Source: Cryobacterium sp. CG_9.6
GTDB lineage: Bacteria; Actinomycetota; Actinomycetes; Actinomycetales; Microbacteriaceae
Direction of reading: 5' to 3'
Length of the DNA stretch: 64,000 nt
NCBI RefSeq assembly: GCF_029893365.1
Contig: NZ_JARXUZ010000001.1
Span: forward strand, 1,612,001-1,676,000
Shown: positions 56,115-64,000 of the stretch, one piece after another
Layout: every line of letters starts with the position of its first letter
How positions within the stretch are numbered: the first letter of the stretch is position 1
Notes under the pieces: model-generated
Database searches by the model: none
What the model was told of the DNA's origin: nothing
What the model saw: the letters and a program-made list of their open reading frames with translations, nothing else
Program-made: the position numbers and the translations under genes

Positions 56115-56475
56115 CGTGCTCTCCTGTCCTCAGAGCCGTGTTGCTCACCCCGCCGGAGGTAGTCTTCGGCTTGGTGAGCGTCGACAGGCGTCGACGCGGG
56201 CCAGAATAGCCGCATACGTGGCCGCGCAACACCCCGCACGGAGCACGATCTGAACGGATGCTGTGGCACGCGGAGCACGGTCTCCTCCTAGCTCTCAACC
56301 AGATTGGTGTTCGGTGCGTCTTGTACAGTAGAAGTTACTGAATGCGACACAACCGGAAGGCGCTGACCCAGACTGTGGATCACCGAGCCGTGGCCGTAAA
56401 GGCCCACGACCAACACAACATTCTCTTACTGACACTCCGACGCTCTGCTGCGTTGCCGGCGGGGGTGATGGCGGA
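56115..56475. other. 361-base stretch without a supported gene
   Basis: The region lies between the small membrane-protein promoter and the first CNNM gene. Frames here have biased composition but no ribosome binding site or domain. I found no riboswitch fold, although Mg or Mn-sensing leaders are known for CNNM-type genes. Confidence 0.45.
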
Positions 56476-57900
56476 ATGATTGCAGCAACGGGACTGCTCC
56501 TCATCGGGATTGTGGTGATTCTGGCGATCATCGCTGCAAACGGCTACTTTGTGGCGCAGGAATTTGCCTACATGTCGGTTGATCGCAACAAGCTCGGCGC
56601 CCAGGCAGCAGCGGGAGATGTGGCGGCAGCACGTGCCCTTGCCGTGACCAAACGCACCTCGTTCATGCTGTCGGGCGCGCAACTGGGCATCACCGTCACC
56701 GGTCTGCTCGTGGGGTTTGCCGCGGAGCCGCTCATCGGTGGGGCGATTGGAACGCTGCTCGGGGGTGCGGGGATTCCCGTGGCCGTCAGCATCACCATCG
56801 GGACCGTTCTGGCCCTGGTGATCGCAACCGTGGTGCAAATGATCTTCGGCGAGCTCTACCCGAAGAACCTTGCGATCGCGAACCCCGAACCGCTTGCCCG
56901 CGGCCTGGCCCGCTCGACGACGATTTACCTCGCAACCTTCGGTTGGCTCATTGCGGTTTTCGATTTTGCGGCCAACGCCCTGCTTCGCCTACTGCGTATT
57001 GAACCCGTGCACGACGTGGATTCCAGTGCCACCGCGCAGGATCTCGAACGCATTGTGGCGGATTCTCGCACCAGTGGCGATCTGCCCGCCGAACTCTCGC
57101 TCATGCTCGATCGAATTCTGGAGTTTCCGCAGCAGACCGTTGAGCATGCGATGATTCCGCGGTCGCTCGTTGACACTGTTCGGCCCGAGACCACGATCGC
57201 GGAGGTGCGTGCCATGATGGCGCGAGCACACACCCGTTACCCCGTCGTTGACGATGAGAGCCAACCGCTCGGGGTCGTTCAACTTGCCGACGTGCTCGGG
57301 TCTACCCTGCCCACCGAGGCATCCGTTACCGAAATCATGCACCCCGCGCTCGTGCTGTCGACACTCATGAAGCTTCCCGAAGCTCTCGCCGAACTCACCC
57401 GCACACACAACGACCTGGCCTGCGCCATCGACGAGTACGGCGGATTCGCCGGTGTGCTCACCCTGGAAGACCTCGCCGAGGAGATTGTGGGGGAAATCAC
57501 GGACGAACATGATGACGCTTCAGCCCCCTCGGTCGAACCCGACGGTGACCTGGTGTGGCGGATGGGTGGCGACGTTCATGTGGATGAGATGCATCGCGCC
57601 CTGGGCTACGAACTGCCCGACGGCGATTTTGAGACCGTTGCAGGGCTGGTGATCGCCGCTCGCGGCGCATTGCCGACAGTGGGAGAGCGTGTGATCATCC
57701 CGCTGCCCGACGATCCTGCAGATCTCGTGCACAACGAGGACGTGCACCGCTGGCTGGACATCGACGTGCTCGAGATTGAACGCCACGTTCCGAGCGTGCT
57801 TCGCGTTGGTCTCCGTGAAAGCCGGGGAAACGATGACGCAGGCATCACGTTGCCGGGACTCGCAACCGACACGGATGCCGTGACAGGGGAAGACCGATGA
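56476..57900 (+). CDS. CNNM/CorC-type hemolysin-family protein (complete)
   Basis: The protein has 474 residues: a DUF21 membrane domain with four helices (about 1-160), a paired CBS domain (about 215-335, AMIPRSLVDTVRPE, HTRYPVVDDESQPLGVVQLADV) and a C-terminal CorC/HlyC domain (about 355-440). Relatives are magnesium exporters or transport regulators with the CBS pair sensing ATP or Mg. The DUF21 segment has FMLSGAQLGITVTGLLVGF, the fixed motif of helix 2. Its TGA overlaps the second CNNM gene by 4 bases (ATGA), showing co-translation. Confidence 0.92.
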   Translation: MIAATGLLLIGIVVILAIIAANGYFVAQEFAYMSVDRNKLGAQAAAGDVAAARALAVTKRTSFMLSGAQLGITVTGLLVGFAAEPLIGGAIGTLLGGAGIPVAVSITIGTVLALVIATVVQMIFGELYPKNLAIANPEPLARGLARSTTIYLATFGWLIAVFDFAANALLRLLRIEPVHDVDSSATAQDLERIVADSRTSGDLPAELSLMLDRILEFPQQTVEHAMIPRSLVDTVRPETTIAEVRAMMARAHTRYPVVDDESQPLGVVQLADVLGSTLPTEASVTEIMHPALVLSTLMKLPEALAELTRTHNDLACAIDEYGGFAGVLTLEDLAEEIVGEITDEHDDASAPSVEPDGDLVWRMGGDVHVDEMHRALGYELPDGDFETVAGLVIAARGALPTVGERVIIPLPDDPADLVHNEDVHRWLDIDVLEIERHVPSVLRVGLRESRGNDDAGITLPGLATDTDAVTGEDR

Positions 57901-58928
57901 CCAACTCTCTCGTTGTGGTGCTTGTCACCACCGCTCTGATCGCCCTGAGTGCGTTCTTTGTCATCATCGAATTTGCTCTGCTCGGCGCACGTCGCCACCG
58001 CCTGGAAGCAACGGCGGCCACCGATAGATCCGCTCGGGCCGCGCTCCGTGGGGTGAATGAGCTGACCCTGATGCTCGCCGGAGCCCAGCTGGGCATCACC
58101 GTGTGTACCTTTGCACTGGGTGCGGTGACCAAGCCGGCTCTGGATCGTTGGCTTGGACCAATCTTCTTAGGTCTGGGTCTACCCGAATGGGGTGCCGGTG
58201 CGCTCGCGTTCGGGCTATCGCTGCTCCTCGTAACTTTTCTGCATCTGGTGGTTGGCGAAATGGCCCCCAAATCGTGGGCGATTGCGCATCCGGAAACGGC
58301 CGCGAAAGTCATCGGCATCCCGTCCCGCGTGTTCATTTGGCCGTTCAGACCACTGCTGAACTGGGTCAACAGTATTGCGAACAGACTGGTGCGAGCCTCT
58401 GGTGTCGTTCCCGTGGAAAGTGCGGCCGTTGGCGGGCAGAATGCCGAAACCATTCGCCATCTGGTTGAGCTGTCGGCGCGGGCGGGCACTCTCGACGCGT
58501 CGTTCCGTCCACAGCTTGAGGGTGCGATCGAGCTGGAAACCCTACGGCTGGACGAGTTGGTGAATGCCAGCGCCACGCCCACCGTGGTGCCGACCGGCGC
58601 GACGGTGGCCGACGTGCAGCGTGCAGCCGCGGACTCGGGCCACATGCGCATTCTCATTGGTGATCCGGCCCACGTTCCCGGCATCATTCACGTGCGCGAC
58701 ACCCTGCTGGCGGAGCTGGACGCCCCGGCGGCGCCCCTCGCACGACCCGCACTGGTGCTTGCAGGGTCGACCCCGGTTTACGAGGCTCTCGCTCGCATGC
58801 GCACCACCAGTGAGCAGTTTGCGATTGTTGTCGACGATGACTGTTTCTACGGAGTTGTGACACTCTCCGACGTTTTGCCGAGAGTGCTTCCGCACGCCGA
58901 CGATAACCTTTCGTCAGGCATCCGCTAA
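57897..58928 (+). CDS. Second CNNM/DUF21 protein, lacking the CorC/HlyC tail
   Basis: The protein has 343 residues. It has a DUF21 domain (about 1-155) with the matching LMLAGAQLGITVCTFALGA motif, then a CBS region that is shortened and divergent (about 200-335), and no C-terminal CorC/HlyC domain. Its start overlaps the first CNNM gene, so the two are probably a hetero-oligomer with one complete and one reduced subunit. The last residues TLSDVLPRVLP belong to the second CBS motif. It is common for such pairs to be adjacent in actinobacteria. Confidence 0.88.
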   Translation: MTNSLVVVLVTTALIALSAFFVIIEFALLGARRHRLEATAATDRSARAALRGVNELTLMLAGAQLGITVCTFALGAVTKPALDRWLGPIFLGLGLPEWGAGALAFGLSLLLVTFLHLVVGEMAPKSWAIAHPETAAKVIGIPSRVFIWPFRPLLNWVNSIANRLVRASGVVPVESAAVGGQNAETIRHLVELSARAGTLDASFRPQLEGAIELETLRLDELVNASATPTVVPTGATVADVQRAAADSGHMRILIGDPAHVPGIIHVRDTLLAELDAPAAPLARPALVLAGSTPVYEALARMRTTSEQFAIVVDDDCFYGVVTLSDVLPRVLPHADDNLSSGIR

Positions 58929-58967
58929 CGAGACGGGGGTGGACTGTGACGCTGATACGTTGGCGGG

Positions 58968-59288
58968 ATGAATGAATTTTCCGTCAGCGACGAGATCGCG
59001 GCCATGGTCGCTGAGCGTGACTGGTCACAGTTCCACACCCCGGAAAACCTGGCCAAGAGCATTGCTATTGAAGCGGGGGAGCTGTTGGAGTGTTTTCAGT
59101 GGAATGCCGACGCTGATCCCGACCGGGTTCGCGGGGAACTAGCCGATGTTCTCACCTACTGCCTTCTTCTGGCCGACCGGCTCGGGATGGACCCGAACCA
59201 GATCATTCTCGACAAGTTGGCGGTCACCCGGGGAAAGTATCCGGTCGATACAGCGCGGGGGCGAAGCACGAAGTACGACGCCCTGTAG
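58968..59288 (+). CDS. MazG-like nucleotide pyrophosphohydrolase
   Basis: The protein has 106 residues, an all-alpha NTP-PPase. The metal-binding pattern is visible: Glu-Ala-Gly-Glu-Leu-Leu-Glu-Cys-Phe-Gln (about 36-45) and a later Glu-Leu-Ala-Asp-Val (56-60) pair that supplies the other ligands, with KLAVTRGKYPVDTARGRSTKY closing the chain. Members of this short group (RS21-C6/iMazG type) remove damaged dNTPs such as modified dCTP. It sits between the CNNM pair and the RluA gene and is probably independent. Confidence 0.88.
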   Translation: MNEFSVSDEIAAMVAERDWSQFHTPENLAKSIAIEAGELLECFQWNADADPDRVRGELADVLTYCLLLADRLGMDPNQIILDKLAVTRGKYPVDTARGRSTKYDAL

Positions 59289-59326
59289 GCGCTGTCAAGT
59301 GGCGCATTGACACGTACGATCGAGGG

Positions 59327-60247
59327 GTGCCTCCGCGTTCTCCCCTTCCTCAGCGCCACGGGCTCGATGCTGCGTGGGTATCGACGCCGGAACGCGCTGC
59401 GAGCTACCCGTGGGACGACATGGGCGACTTTCTCGCGGAGCGGTTAGCCGAGTTTGTGAACGTGGCCGGGTTTCTGGCCGACGGACGCTTCGTCTATCAG
59501 ACGGGTGCGCCGGTACTGGCCCGGGACCCGTACCAACCACACACTTTTGTGTGGTTTCACCGCGACCTCGCGGAGGAGGTGTTCGTCCCGGGGGAGATTC
59601 ATGTGATCCACCGCGATGATCGCCTCGTGGTGATCGACAAGCCACCGTTTCTCTCCTCCATTCCGCGCGGACGGCACGTTCTGCAGAGCGTAGTGGTGCG
59701 TCTGCGCGTCGAACTGGGGCTGCCCGAACTCTCGCCGCTGCACCGTCTCGACCGGGTGACCTCGGGTGTGTTGGTGCTGGCCACCGAGCGCCGGTGGCGA
59801 GGTGACTATCAGTCCCTGTTTCAGCGCGGGGAGATCAGCAAGACCTACCACGCACTCGCGCCGCTCCGACCGGGCCTCGAACTGCCCGTCACCGTGCGCA
59901 ATCATCTCACCATGCGTCGTGGGCAGTGGCAGGGCTACGTGGTGCCCGATGCTCCGGTGAACGCCGAATCGCTCATTGAACTCGAGACCGAACGTGGCAA
60001 TCAGGCCACGTACCGGCTCAGCCCGCGGACGGGGCGCACTCACCAGCTGCGCCTGCACATGCTGGGTCTGGGAATTCCGATCTGCGACGACCCGCTCTAT
60101 CCCGTTGTAGCGGATGTCCCGGTGCACGACTTCACCCACCCGCTGCAACTCCTGGCCAGCGCTGTGAGCTTCACCGACCCGATCGACGGCCGTGAGCGCC
60201 GATTCGACAGCGTGCGCAAACTCCCACTGCGGGCCGAGACCGACTGA
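59327..60247 (+). CDS. RluA-family RNA pseudouridine synthase
   Basis: The protein has 306 residues with a GTG start. A non-conserved N-terminal part of about 100 residues is followed by the catalytic domain: VIDKPPFLSSIPRGRHVLQ, the active-site Asp in LHRLDRVTSGVLVL, YHALAPLRPG and RTGRTHQLRLHMLGLGIPICDDPLYP. It converts uridine to pseudouridine in rRNA or tRNA; the exact site is not readable from sequence. No S4 domain is seen. It converges with msrA through a strong terminator. Confidence 0.92.
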   Translation: MPPRSPLPQRHGLDAAWVSTPERAASYPWDDMGDFLAERLAEFVNVAGFLADGRFVYQTGAPVLARDPYQPHTFVWFHRDLAEEVFVPGEIHVIHRDDRLVVIDKPPFLSSIPRGRHVLQSVVVRLRVELGLPELSPLHRLDRVTSGVLVLATERRWRGDYQSLFQRGEISKTYHALAPLRPGLELPVTVRNHLTMRRGQWQGYVVPDAPVNAESLIELETERGNQATYRLSPRTGRTHQLRLHMLGLGIPICDDPLYPVVADVPVHDFTHPLQLLASAVSFTDPIDGRERRFDSVRKLPLRAETD

Positions 60248-60279
60248 GCGTTGCGGCGCCAGGGGTTCACGTCCCCGTA

Positions 60280-60322
60280 CACACAACATCGCCCCTGAAA
60301 AACTCAGGGGCGATGTTGTGTG
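60280..60322. terminator. Strong bidirectional terminator between RluA and msrA genes
   Basis: A perfect 19-base stem (60280-60298 with 60304-60322) has a 5-base loop. Outer arms are AC/TG-rich, inner arms GCCCCTGA and TCAGGGGC. The layout is the same as at 29479-29521. Confidence 0.85.
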
Positions 60323-60334
60323 TCGTGTTCGACG

Positions 60335-60856
60335 TTAGCTGGCGGCAGCCGCGGTGTCCGCGCGGGTGGGCAGACGCCACCCTGCACGGATGTAGTGGCA
60401 GGTGTAGCCGTTCGGGGACTTCTCTAGGTAGTCCTGGTGGTCTTCCTCGGCCTGCCAGAAATCGCCAGCCGGCTCGACCTCGGTGACAACCGGGCCCGGC
60501 CAGATGCCGGAGGCATCGACATCCGCTATGGTCTCCTCGGCGACACGCTTCTGCTCGGCCGATGTGTAATAAATGGCGGAGCGGTAGCCGCGGCCCACGT
60601 CATTGCCCTGACGGTTCTTCGTGGACGGGTCGTGAATCTGGAAGAAGAATTCCAGCACCTCGCGGTAGCTGATGACAGCGGGATCGAACTCAATCTCTAC
60701 CGCCTCGGCGTGGTCGCCGTGATTGCGGTAAGTGGCGTCGGGGGTATCGCCGCCGGAGTAGCCCACGCGGGTAGCGAGAATTCCGGGGCGGCGACGCAGC
60801 AGCTGCTGAGCTCCCCAGAAACAGCCGCCAGCCAGGATTGCTTGTTCAGTGTTCAT
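60335..60856 (-). CDS. msrA: Peptide methionine sulfoxide reductase MsrA
   Basis: The protein has 173 residues from ATG 60856 with AGGAG before it. The catalytic Cys12 stands in [25 protein letters not shown] and [30 protein letters not shown] and YRSAIYY complete the family pattern. It reduces the S form of methionine sulfoxide in proteins, using thioredoxin. The C-terminus is short and has no extra resolving Cys close to the end, although YTCHY contains one. It stands alone between two convergent or divergent neighbours. Confidence 0.95.
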   Translation of the reverse strand: MNTEQAILAGGCFWGAQQLLRRRPGILATRVGYSGGDTPDATYRNHGDHAEAVEIEFDPAVISYREVLEFFFQIHDPSTKNRQGNDVGRGYRSAIYYTSAEQKRVAEETIADVDASGIWPGPVVTEVEPAGDFWQAEEDHQDYLEKSPNGYTCHYIRAGWRLPTRADTAAAAS

Positions 60857-61004
60857 GATTCTCCTCGTGGTGATGGCACGTGCTCTCGGCATGCGGCCGA
60901 GTGCGGTTCCGCTCGTTGAAACACTCTAGGTCGCTAAATTGTTCCGCAGCCCTCAATGGAGGGCACTGTCACGAAATGCTCGTGCAGTGTTCAGGAATTG
61001 TTAC

Positions 61005-61020
61005 ATACCCCATGGGGTAT
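61005..61020. promoter_or_regulatory. CsoR/CstR-type perfect palindrome
   Basis: ATACCCCATGGGGTAT is a 16-base perfect palindrome made of ATACCCC and GGGGTAT arms. This is the general form of sites bound by the CsoR/CstR/FrmR repressor family (copper or persulfide sensing). It overlaps a possible -10 (TATAGT, 61018-61023) and sits 36 bases before the small Cys-rich gene. A second, weaker inverted pair AGTGAA (61021-61026)/TTCACT (61035-61040) follows. No csoR-like gene lies in the window. Confidence 0.7.
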
Positions 61021-61055
61021 AGTGAAGTGACAAGTTCACTGAAAAAGGAGTTGTT

Positions 61056-61229
61056 ATGTGCCGTGCCGTTGCCTGTAAGAAGTGTGGAAAGACCACCTGG
61101 GCGGGCTGTGGTCAGCACGTTGATCAGGTGATGCGCGGTGTGCCCAGTTCCGACCGCTGCCGCGGGCACGAGAACGAACCTGCCTCCAGCGGGGGCGGGT
61201 GGTTCTCGCGGCTGTTTTCCGGGCGGTGA
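61056..61229 (+). CDS. Small Cys-rich protein (57 residues), possible metal-binding
   Basis: A 57-residue gene starts at ATG 61056 behind AAAAAGGAG and ends at TGA 61227-61229. The peptide MCRAVACKKCGKTTWAGCGQ is followed by HVDQVMRGVPSSDRCRGHEN and a Gly-rich, basic end (GGGWFSRLFSGR). Five Cys and two His (CxxC pairs) look like a small zinc or copper site. Small proteins opening MCR-VxCKxCGKTTWxGCG are widespread in actinobacteria, but the function is unknown to me. The CsoR-like palindrome upstream suggests induction by copper or sulfane sulphur. Confidence 0.82.
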   Translation: MCRAVACKKCGKTTWAGCGQHVDQVMRGVPSSDRCRGHENEPASSGGGWFSRLFSGR

Positions 61230-61326
61230 ACGCGAATCTTATGATGCGCGAAAGCTCGGCTTGGGGCCACGGCAGGAATAGTCTCTAGTCAGTTCACTGT
61301 GTAACAGGACTGCAAGGGAGCAGGGC

Positions 61327-62496
61327 ATGACGTTCCTGACGCTCGCACTGATTGCTGTGGTGGCGCTGCTTGGACCTCTGCTCGCACTGCCGCGCACATG
61401 GCATCTGCCCGTGGTGCTGGGTGAGTTGGTAGCCGGCATCGCGATCGGGCAGACCGGGCTCGCCCTCGTGGATGCCTCAGATCCGATCTTCACGTTCCTT
61501 GCGAATATCGGCTTCGCGCTCATCATGTTTGTGGCCGGGTCGCATGTGCCGGTGCGGGACGCGATGATTCGCTCGGCAGTCGGGCAGGGAGCCCTCCGAG
61601 CCGCTGTTGCCGCAGTCGTGGCCGGTGGAGTGGGGACAGCGATCGCGGTGGTGTTCGCGACCGGACATGCGCCGCTCTACGTGGTTCTCCTGGCCTCCTC
61701 GTCGGCGGCCCTGGTGTTGCCGATCATCGGCTCGCTGCGTCTGGGGGGTCCGCAGGTTCTAGCGATGACGACCCAGGTCGCCATCGCCGACATCGCGTGC
61801 ATCGTGGCCCTGCCACTCGCTGTGGATCCGCCGAACGCGGGCCGGGCGGCACTCGGAACCCTCGCGGTGGGGGTGTGCGCGGGCGTGGTCTTCATGCTGT
61901 TGCGCTGGTTGGAGCGCCGGGGAAGCCGCGTGCGCCTGCACCGCGTCTCGGCCCGGCGCAAGTTTGCCCTCGAACTGCGCATTCAGTTGGCGATTCTCTT
62001 CGCACTGGCCGGATTGGCGGTCTACAGCCAGGTGTCCATCATGCTGGCCGGATTTGCGTTCGGACTCGTCGTGGCCGCGATTGGCGAACCGCGGCGTCTT
62101 GCGCATCAACTTTTCGCCGTCACGGACGGATTCCTCGGCCCCCTGTTCTTTGTCTGGCTGGGTGCCTCCCTCAGCTTTGGGGACCTTGCCAGCCGCCCCC
62201 CGATGATTCTTCTCGGCGTGAGCCTCGGTGTGGGAGCACTGCTCGTGCACATGGTGCTGCGCGTTATCGGGCTGCCCCTGTCGCTGGGGGCGCTGTCTGC
62301 CGCGCTGCTGGGTGTGCCCGTGGCGGCGGCAACGATCGGAACCCAGCTGAACCTGCTGCAACCCGGCGAAGCCGCCGCGCTCATTCTTGGAGCGCTGATC
62401 ACGATCGCGGCTAGCGCGCTGGCCGGGGCCCGGGCGGCCGAGAGATTCACCCGGCCGGTGGGGGAGGGCAAGCCTGTCGCGCCGCCGTCGTCGTGA
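61327..62496 (+). CDS. Cation:proton antiporter (CPA2-type)
   Basis: The protein has 389 residues with about 12 hydrophobic helices. GELVAGIAIGQTGLALVD in helix 2 and the later VAIADIACIVALPLAV (with the Asp pair expected in the ion-binding crossing) match the KefB/NapA-like sodium/proton exchanger family, here without the TrkA_N domain. It moves sodium or potassium against protons across the membrane. GGGAGCAGGGC precedes the ATG. Adjacent genes do not identify the ion. Confidence 0.88.
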   Translation: MTFLTLALIAVVALLGPLLALPRTWHLPVVLGELVAGIAIGQTGLALVDASDPIFTFLANIGFALIMFVAGSHVPVRDAMIRSAVGQGALRAAVAAVVAGGVGTAIAVVFATGHAPLYVVLLASSSAALVLPIIGSLRLGGPQVLAMTTQVAIADIACIVALPLAVDPPNAGRAALGTLAVGVCAGVVFMLLRWLERRGSRVRLHRVSARRKFALELRIQLAILFALAGLAVYSQVSIMLAGFAFGLVVAAIGEPRRLAHQLFAVTDGFLGPLFFVWLGASLSFGDLASRPPMILLGVSLGVGALLVHMVLRVIGLPLSLGALSAALLGVPVAAATIGTQLNLLQPGEAAALILGALITIAASALAGARAAERFTRPVGEGKPVAPPSS

Positions 62497-62548
62497 CGGC
62501 TGCGCCGTCGGGTGGCATGCGGCTCCGCGAGGGTGGGAGCATGGGGGA

Positions 62549-63019
62549 ATGAACATTCGATTACAGGCAATGCCGCAGGAGCGATTCGACAGGTGGCTCA
62601 CGACCTCGCAGGAGCAGTATCTGGCTTCACGGATCGCCGCCGGGGAATCGGAGACCGTCGCACGGGAGAAGGCGGAGAGGTCATTCGCGGACAACTTCCC
62701 GAACCGACAACCTCTGGCCACGCACCGCGTGTGGGAGGTGCTCGACGATGACGCTGCCGTGGGCTACATCTGGATCGGACCCCAGCCCGGTCTGACCGAT
62801 GCGTGGTGGATCTTCGACATTGAAATCGAACCCGCGTTTCGACGACGCGGGTTTGGACGCCAGGCCATGCTGCTCGGTGAGGTGGAGGCGCGGAGGTTGG
62901 GCGCAGCATCCGTTGGGCTCAATGTCTTTGGGTATAACGCGAATGCCCGTGCGCTCTATGAATCGCTGGGTTACGTGACCACTGCGGTGCAGATGCGTAA
63001 GGACCTGACCGGGGCCTAG
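62549..63019 (+). CDS. GNAT-family N-acetyltransferase
   Basis: The protein has 156 residues. The acetyl-CoA binding P-loop is IEPAFRRRGFGRQAML (about 91-106), followed by GAASVGLNVFGYNANARALYESLGYVTTAVQM, the standard last strand-helix pair of this fold. The N-terminal helix region up to 60 is charged. The substrate (small amine or protein N-terminus) cannot be read from sequence. The last bases overlap the end of the convergent LysE gene by 4 bases. Confidence 0.9.
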   Translation: MNIRLQAMPQERFDRWLTTSQEQYLASRIAAGESETVAREKAERSFADNFPNRQPLATHRVWEVLDDDAAVGYIWIGPQPGLTDAWWIFDIEIEPAFRRRGFGRQAMLLGEVEARRLGAASVGLNVFGYNANARALYESLGYVTTAVQMRKDLTGA

Positions 63020-63639
63020 TGGATGGTGGCGAGCAGGATTCCCACCAGAACGAAAAGCACGCCGAAGACGCGGTTCAGGACACGCTGACCGTGAGCGTCG
63101 CGGGTGAAGCGCTGGAATGACCGCGCGGTGCCGGCGAAAAAGAACCACATCACGAGAACGTCGATGACGACGACCGTGGCGGCAGCGATGAGGTACTGGG
63201 GCAGCAGTGGTTGGCCGACCTGAATGAACTGCGGCAGGAATGCCAGGAAGAACACGATTGCCTTGGGATTGAGCAGGTTCACCCACAGTCCGCGTCGAAA
63301 CATGGACCAGCGAGGCTCATTGCGCCGGGCATGCACGCTCTCGTTGTCGAGGGCCGGCTGAGCGAGGAATTGCCGGATGCCGAGGTACACCAGGTAGGCG
63401 GCGCCGGCGTAACGGATAACGTTGAACGCCACCGGCGAGCTCGCCACGAGGATTCCGACGCCGAGGGCCACGATCGTGATGTGGATGAGCAGCGCGGCCT
63501 GTTGACCGAAAATACCCCAGATGGAACGACGAAAGCCCGCGTTGAGGGAGTTGCTCATGGTGTTGATCGCACCCGCGCCGGGCGTGAAACTGATGAGGGT
63601 ACCGGCGCCTAACAGGGCCAACCACAAGGAGAACTGCAC
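63016..63639 (-). CDS. LysE/RhtB-family amino-acid exporter
   Basis: The protein has 207 residues with a GTG start. Six membrane helices are seen. FTPGAGAINTMSNSLNAGFRRSIWGIFGQQ in helix 1 to loop 1, YLVYLGIRQF at helix 2-3 and RGLWVNLLNPKAIVFFLAFLPQFI are typical of the LysE/RhtB family, which exports amino acids such as lysine, homoserine or threonine. GVDH-like cargo specificity cannot be read. It converges with the GNAT gene. Confidence 0.92.
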   Translation of the reverse strand: MQFSLWLALLGAGTLISFTPGAGAINTMSNSLNAGFRRSIWGIFGQQAALLIHITIVALGVGILVASSPVAFNVIRYAGAAYLVYLGIRQFLAQPALDNESVHARRNEPRWSMFRRGLWVNLLNPKAIVFFLAFLPQFIQVGQPLLPQYLIAAATVVVIDVLVMWFFFAGTARSFQRFTRDAHGQRVLNRVFGVLFVLVGILLATIH

Positions 63640-63719
63640 CGGCCAAGTTTACTGGTGCGCGGGGCGCGGGATGTCACGGCGTTTGCGCACACCGGTGCTG
63701 GCCGTGGCAAGCTGAGAGC

Positions 63720-64000
63720 ATGGATTTAGAGGTATCACCGGAGCTCACCATTCCCGCGCAGGAACTGGGCTGGCGATTCTCGCGATCCCGAGGCCCGGGC
63801 GGGCAGCACGTGAACACATCGGACAGCCGGGTGGAGTTGTCGTGGCACATTTCCGGCTCCCTCGCGCTCACCGATGAGCAGCGGATGCGCCTCCTCGAGC
63901 GCCTCGATCGGCGACTCGTTTCTGGAGTGGTCACCGTAGCCGCATCGGAGCAGCGGTCGCAGCTGCGCAACCGGGAGATCGCGCTGCGCAAGCTGGCCGA
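63720..64000 (+). CDS. arfB: ArfB-like peptide-chain release factor homologue, 3' end cut off by window edge
   Basis: The first 93 residues are in the window. The GGQ motif (residues 27-29) sits in RSRGPGGQHVNTSDSRVEL, the form of ArfB/YaeJ and ICT1, followed by LRLLERLDRRLVSGVVTVAASEQRSQLRNRE. ArfB hydrolyses the peptidyl-tRNA of ribosomes stalled on mRNA ends; the basic C-terminal tail that enters the empty mRNA channel should lie beyond the window. ATG 63720 lies 81 bases from the divergent LysE gene. Confidence 0.88.
   Translation, partial: MDLEVSPELTIPAQELGWRFSRSRGPGGQHVNTSDSRVELSWHISGSLALTDEQRMRLLERLDRRLVSGVVTVAASEQRSQLRNREIALRKLA

Overview
The window is a high-GC chromosomal segment from an actinobacterium. 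The MSMEG_4193-type phosphomutase, DUF3090 and SCO1664 trio, the SHOCT and DUF308 small proteins, the catalase-peroxidase and the GTG/TTG starts all fit Actinobacteria. The general look (moderately high GC, a frequent GCATCCG/CGGATGC word) suggests Microbacteriaceae, but that family assignment is inference. No rRNA, tRNA or CRISPR array was seen.

Layout. 1-4.4 kb is a mobile, eroded stretch: the 3' part of an IS1380-type transposase gene, a small membrane protein, a C-terminally shortened AlkD-like gene and a complete IS3-family element (2872-4392). 4.5-9.2 kb holds a double START-like protein, a DHFR-fold reductase, a secreted three-domain esterase and a DUF808 membrane protein. 9.3-22.3 kb is the most interesting region, a set of catabolic and transport genes in three transcription blocks. 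The first block is an NCS1 permease, an NTF2-like protein, an SDR and an SDR with its active site lost, divergent from a cyclase-family hydrolase. The second is a guanidino-hydrolase (DDAH/amidinotransferase fold) overlapping an M20 carbamoylase/allantoate-type hydrolase, divergent from an XRE-cupin regulator. The third is an operon of a ThDP enzyme, a polar amino-acid ABC transporter and a D-2-hydroxyacid dehydrogenase. I propose that blocks one and two take up a (cyclic) guanidino compound, open it, convert guanidino to ureido, and then remove the carbamoyl group.

22.3-24 kb is a zinc-starvation module: a 40-codon L36 paralogue without cysteines, a Zur-like operator and a COG0523 GTPase with a 2Fe-2S thioredoxin-like partner. 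24-27 kb has an ABC-2 exporter whose ATPase gene carries an in-frame stop, and a formamidase-like hydrolase. 27-32 kb has katG, an MBL hydrolase, an ABM monooxygenase, an adenine-deaminase-like enzyme and a DUF308 protein. 32.7-40 kb has a MmyB-type regulator, a secreted LVIVD/PA protein, a DUF1232 remnant, an alcohol dehydrogenase, a DoxX-like protein and an MMPL transporter. 40-46 kb is a same-strand run of two acyl-CoA dehydrogenase homologues, an alpha/beta hydrolase, a PfkB kinase and a cardiolipin synthase. 46-50.6 kb has DUF6325-SHOCT, DUF2461, a SOUL gene interrupted by one TGA, and the actinobacterial trio. 50.6-64 kb has a PutP symporter, an MFS carrier, a DmdC-like dehydrogenase, two CNNM proteins, a MazG-like enzyme, an RluA pseudouridine synthase, MsrA, a small Cys-rich protein behind a CsoR-like palindrome, a proton antiporter, a GNAT enzyme, a LysE exporter and the start of an ArfB-like rescue factor.

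Two genes (the ABC ATPase and SOUL) are otherwise intact and each is broken by one stop codon, so either recent decay or base errors should be considered.
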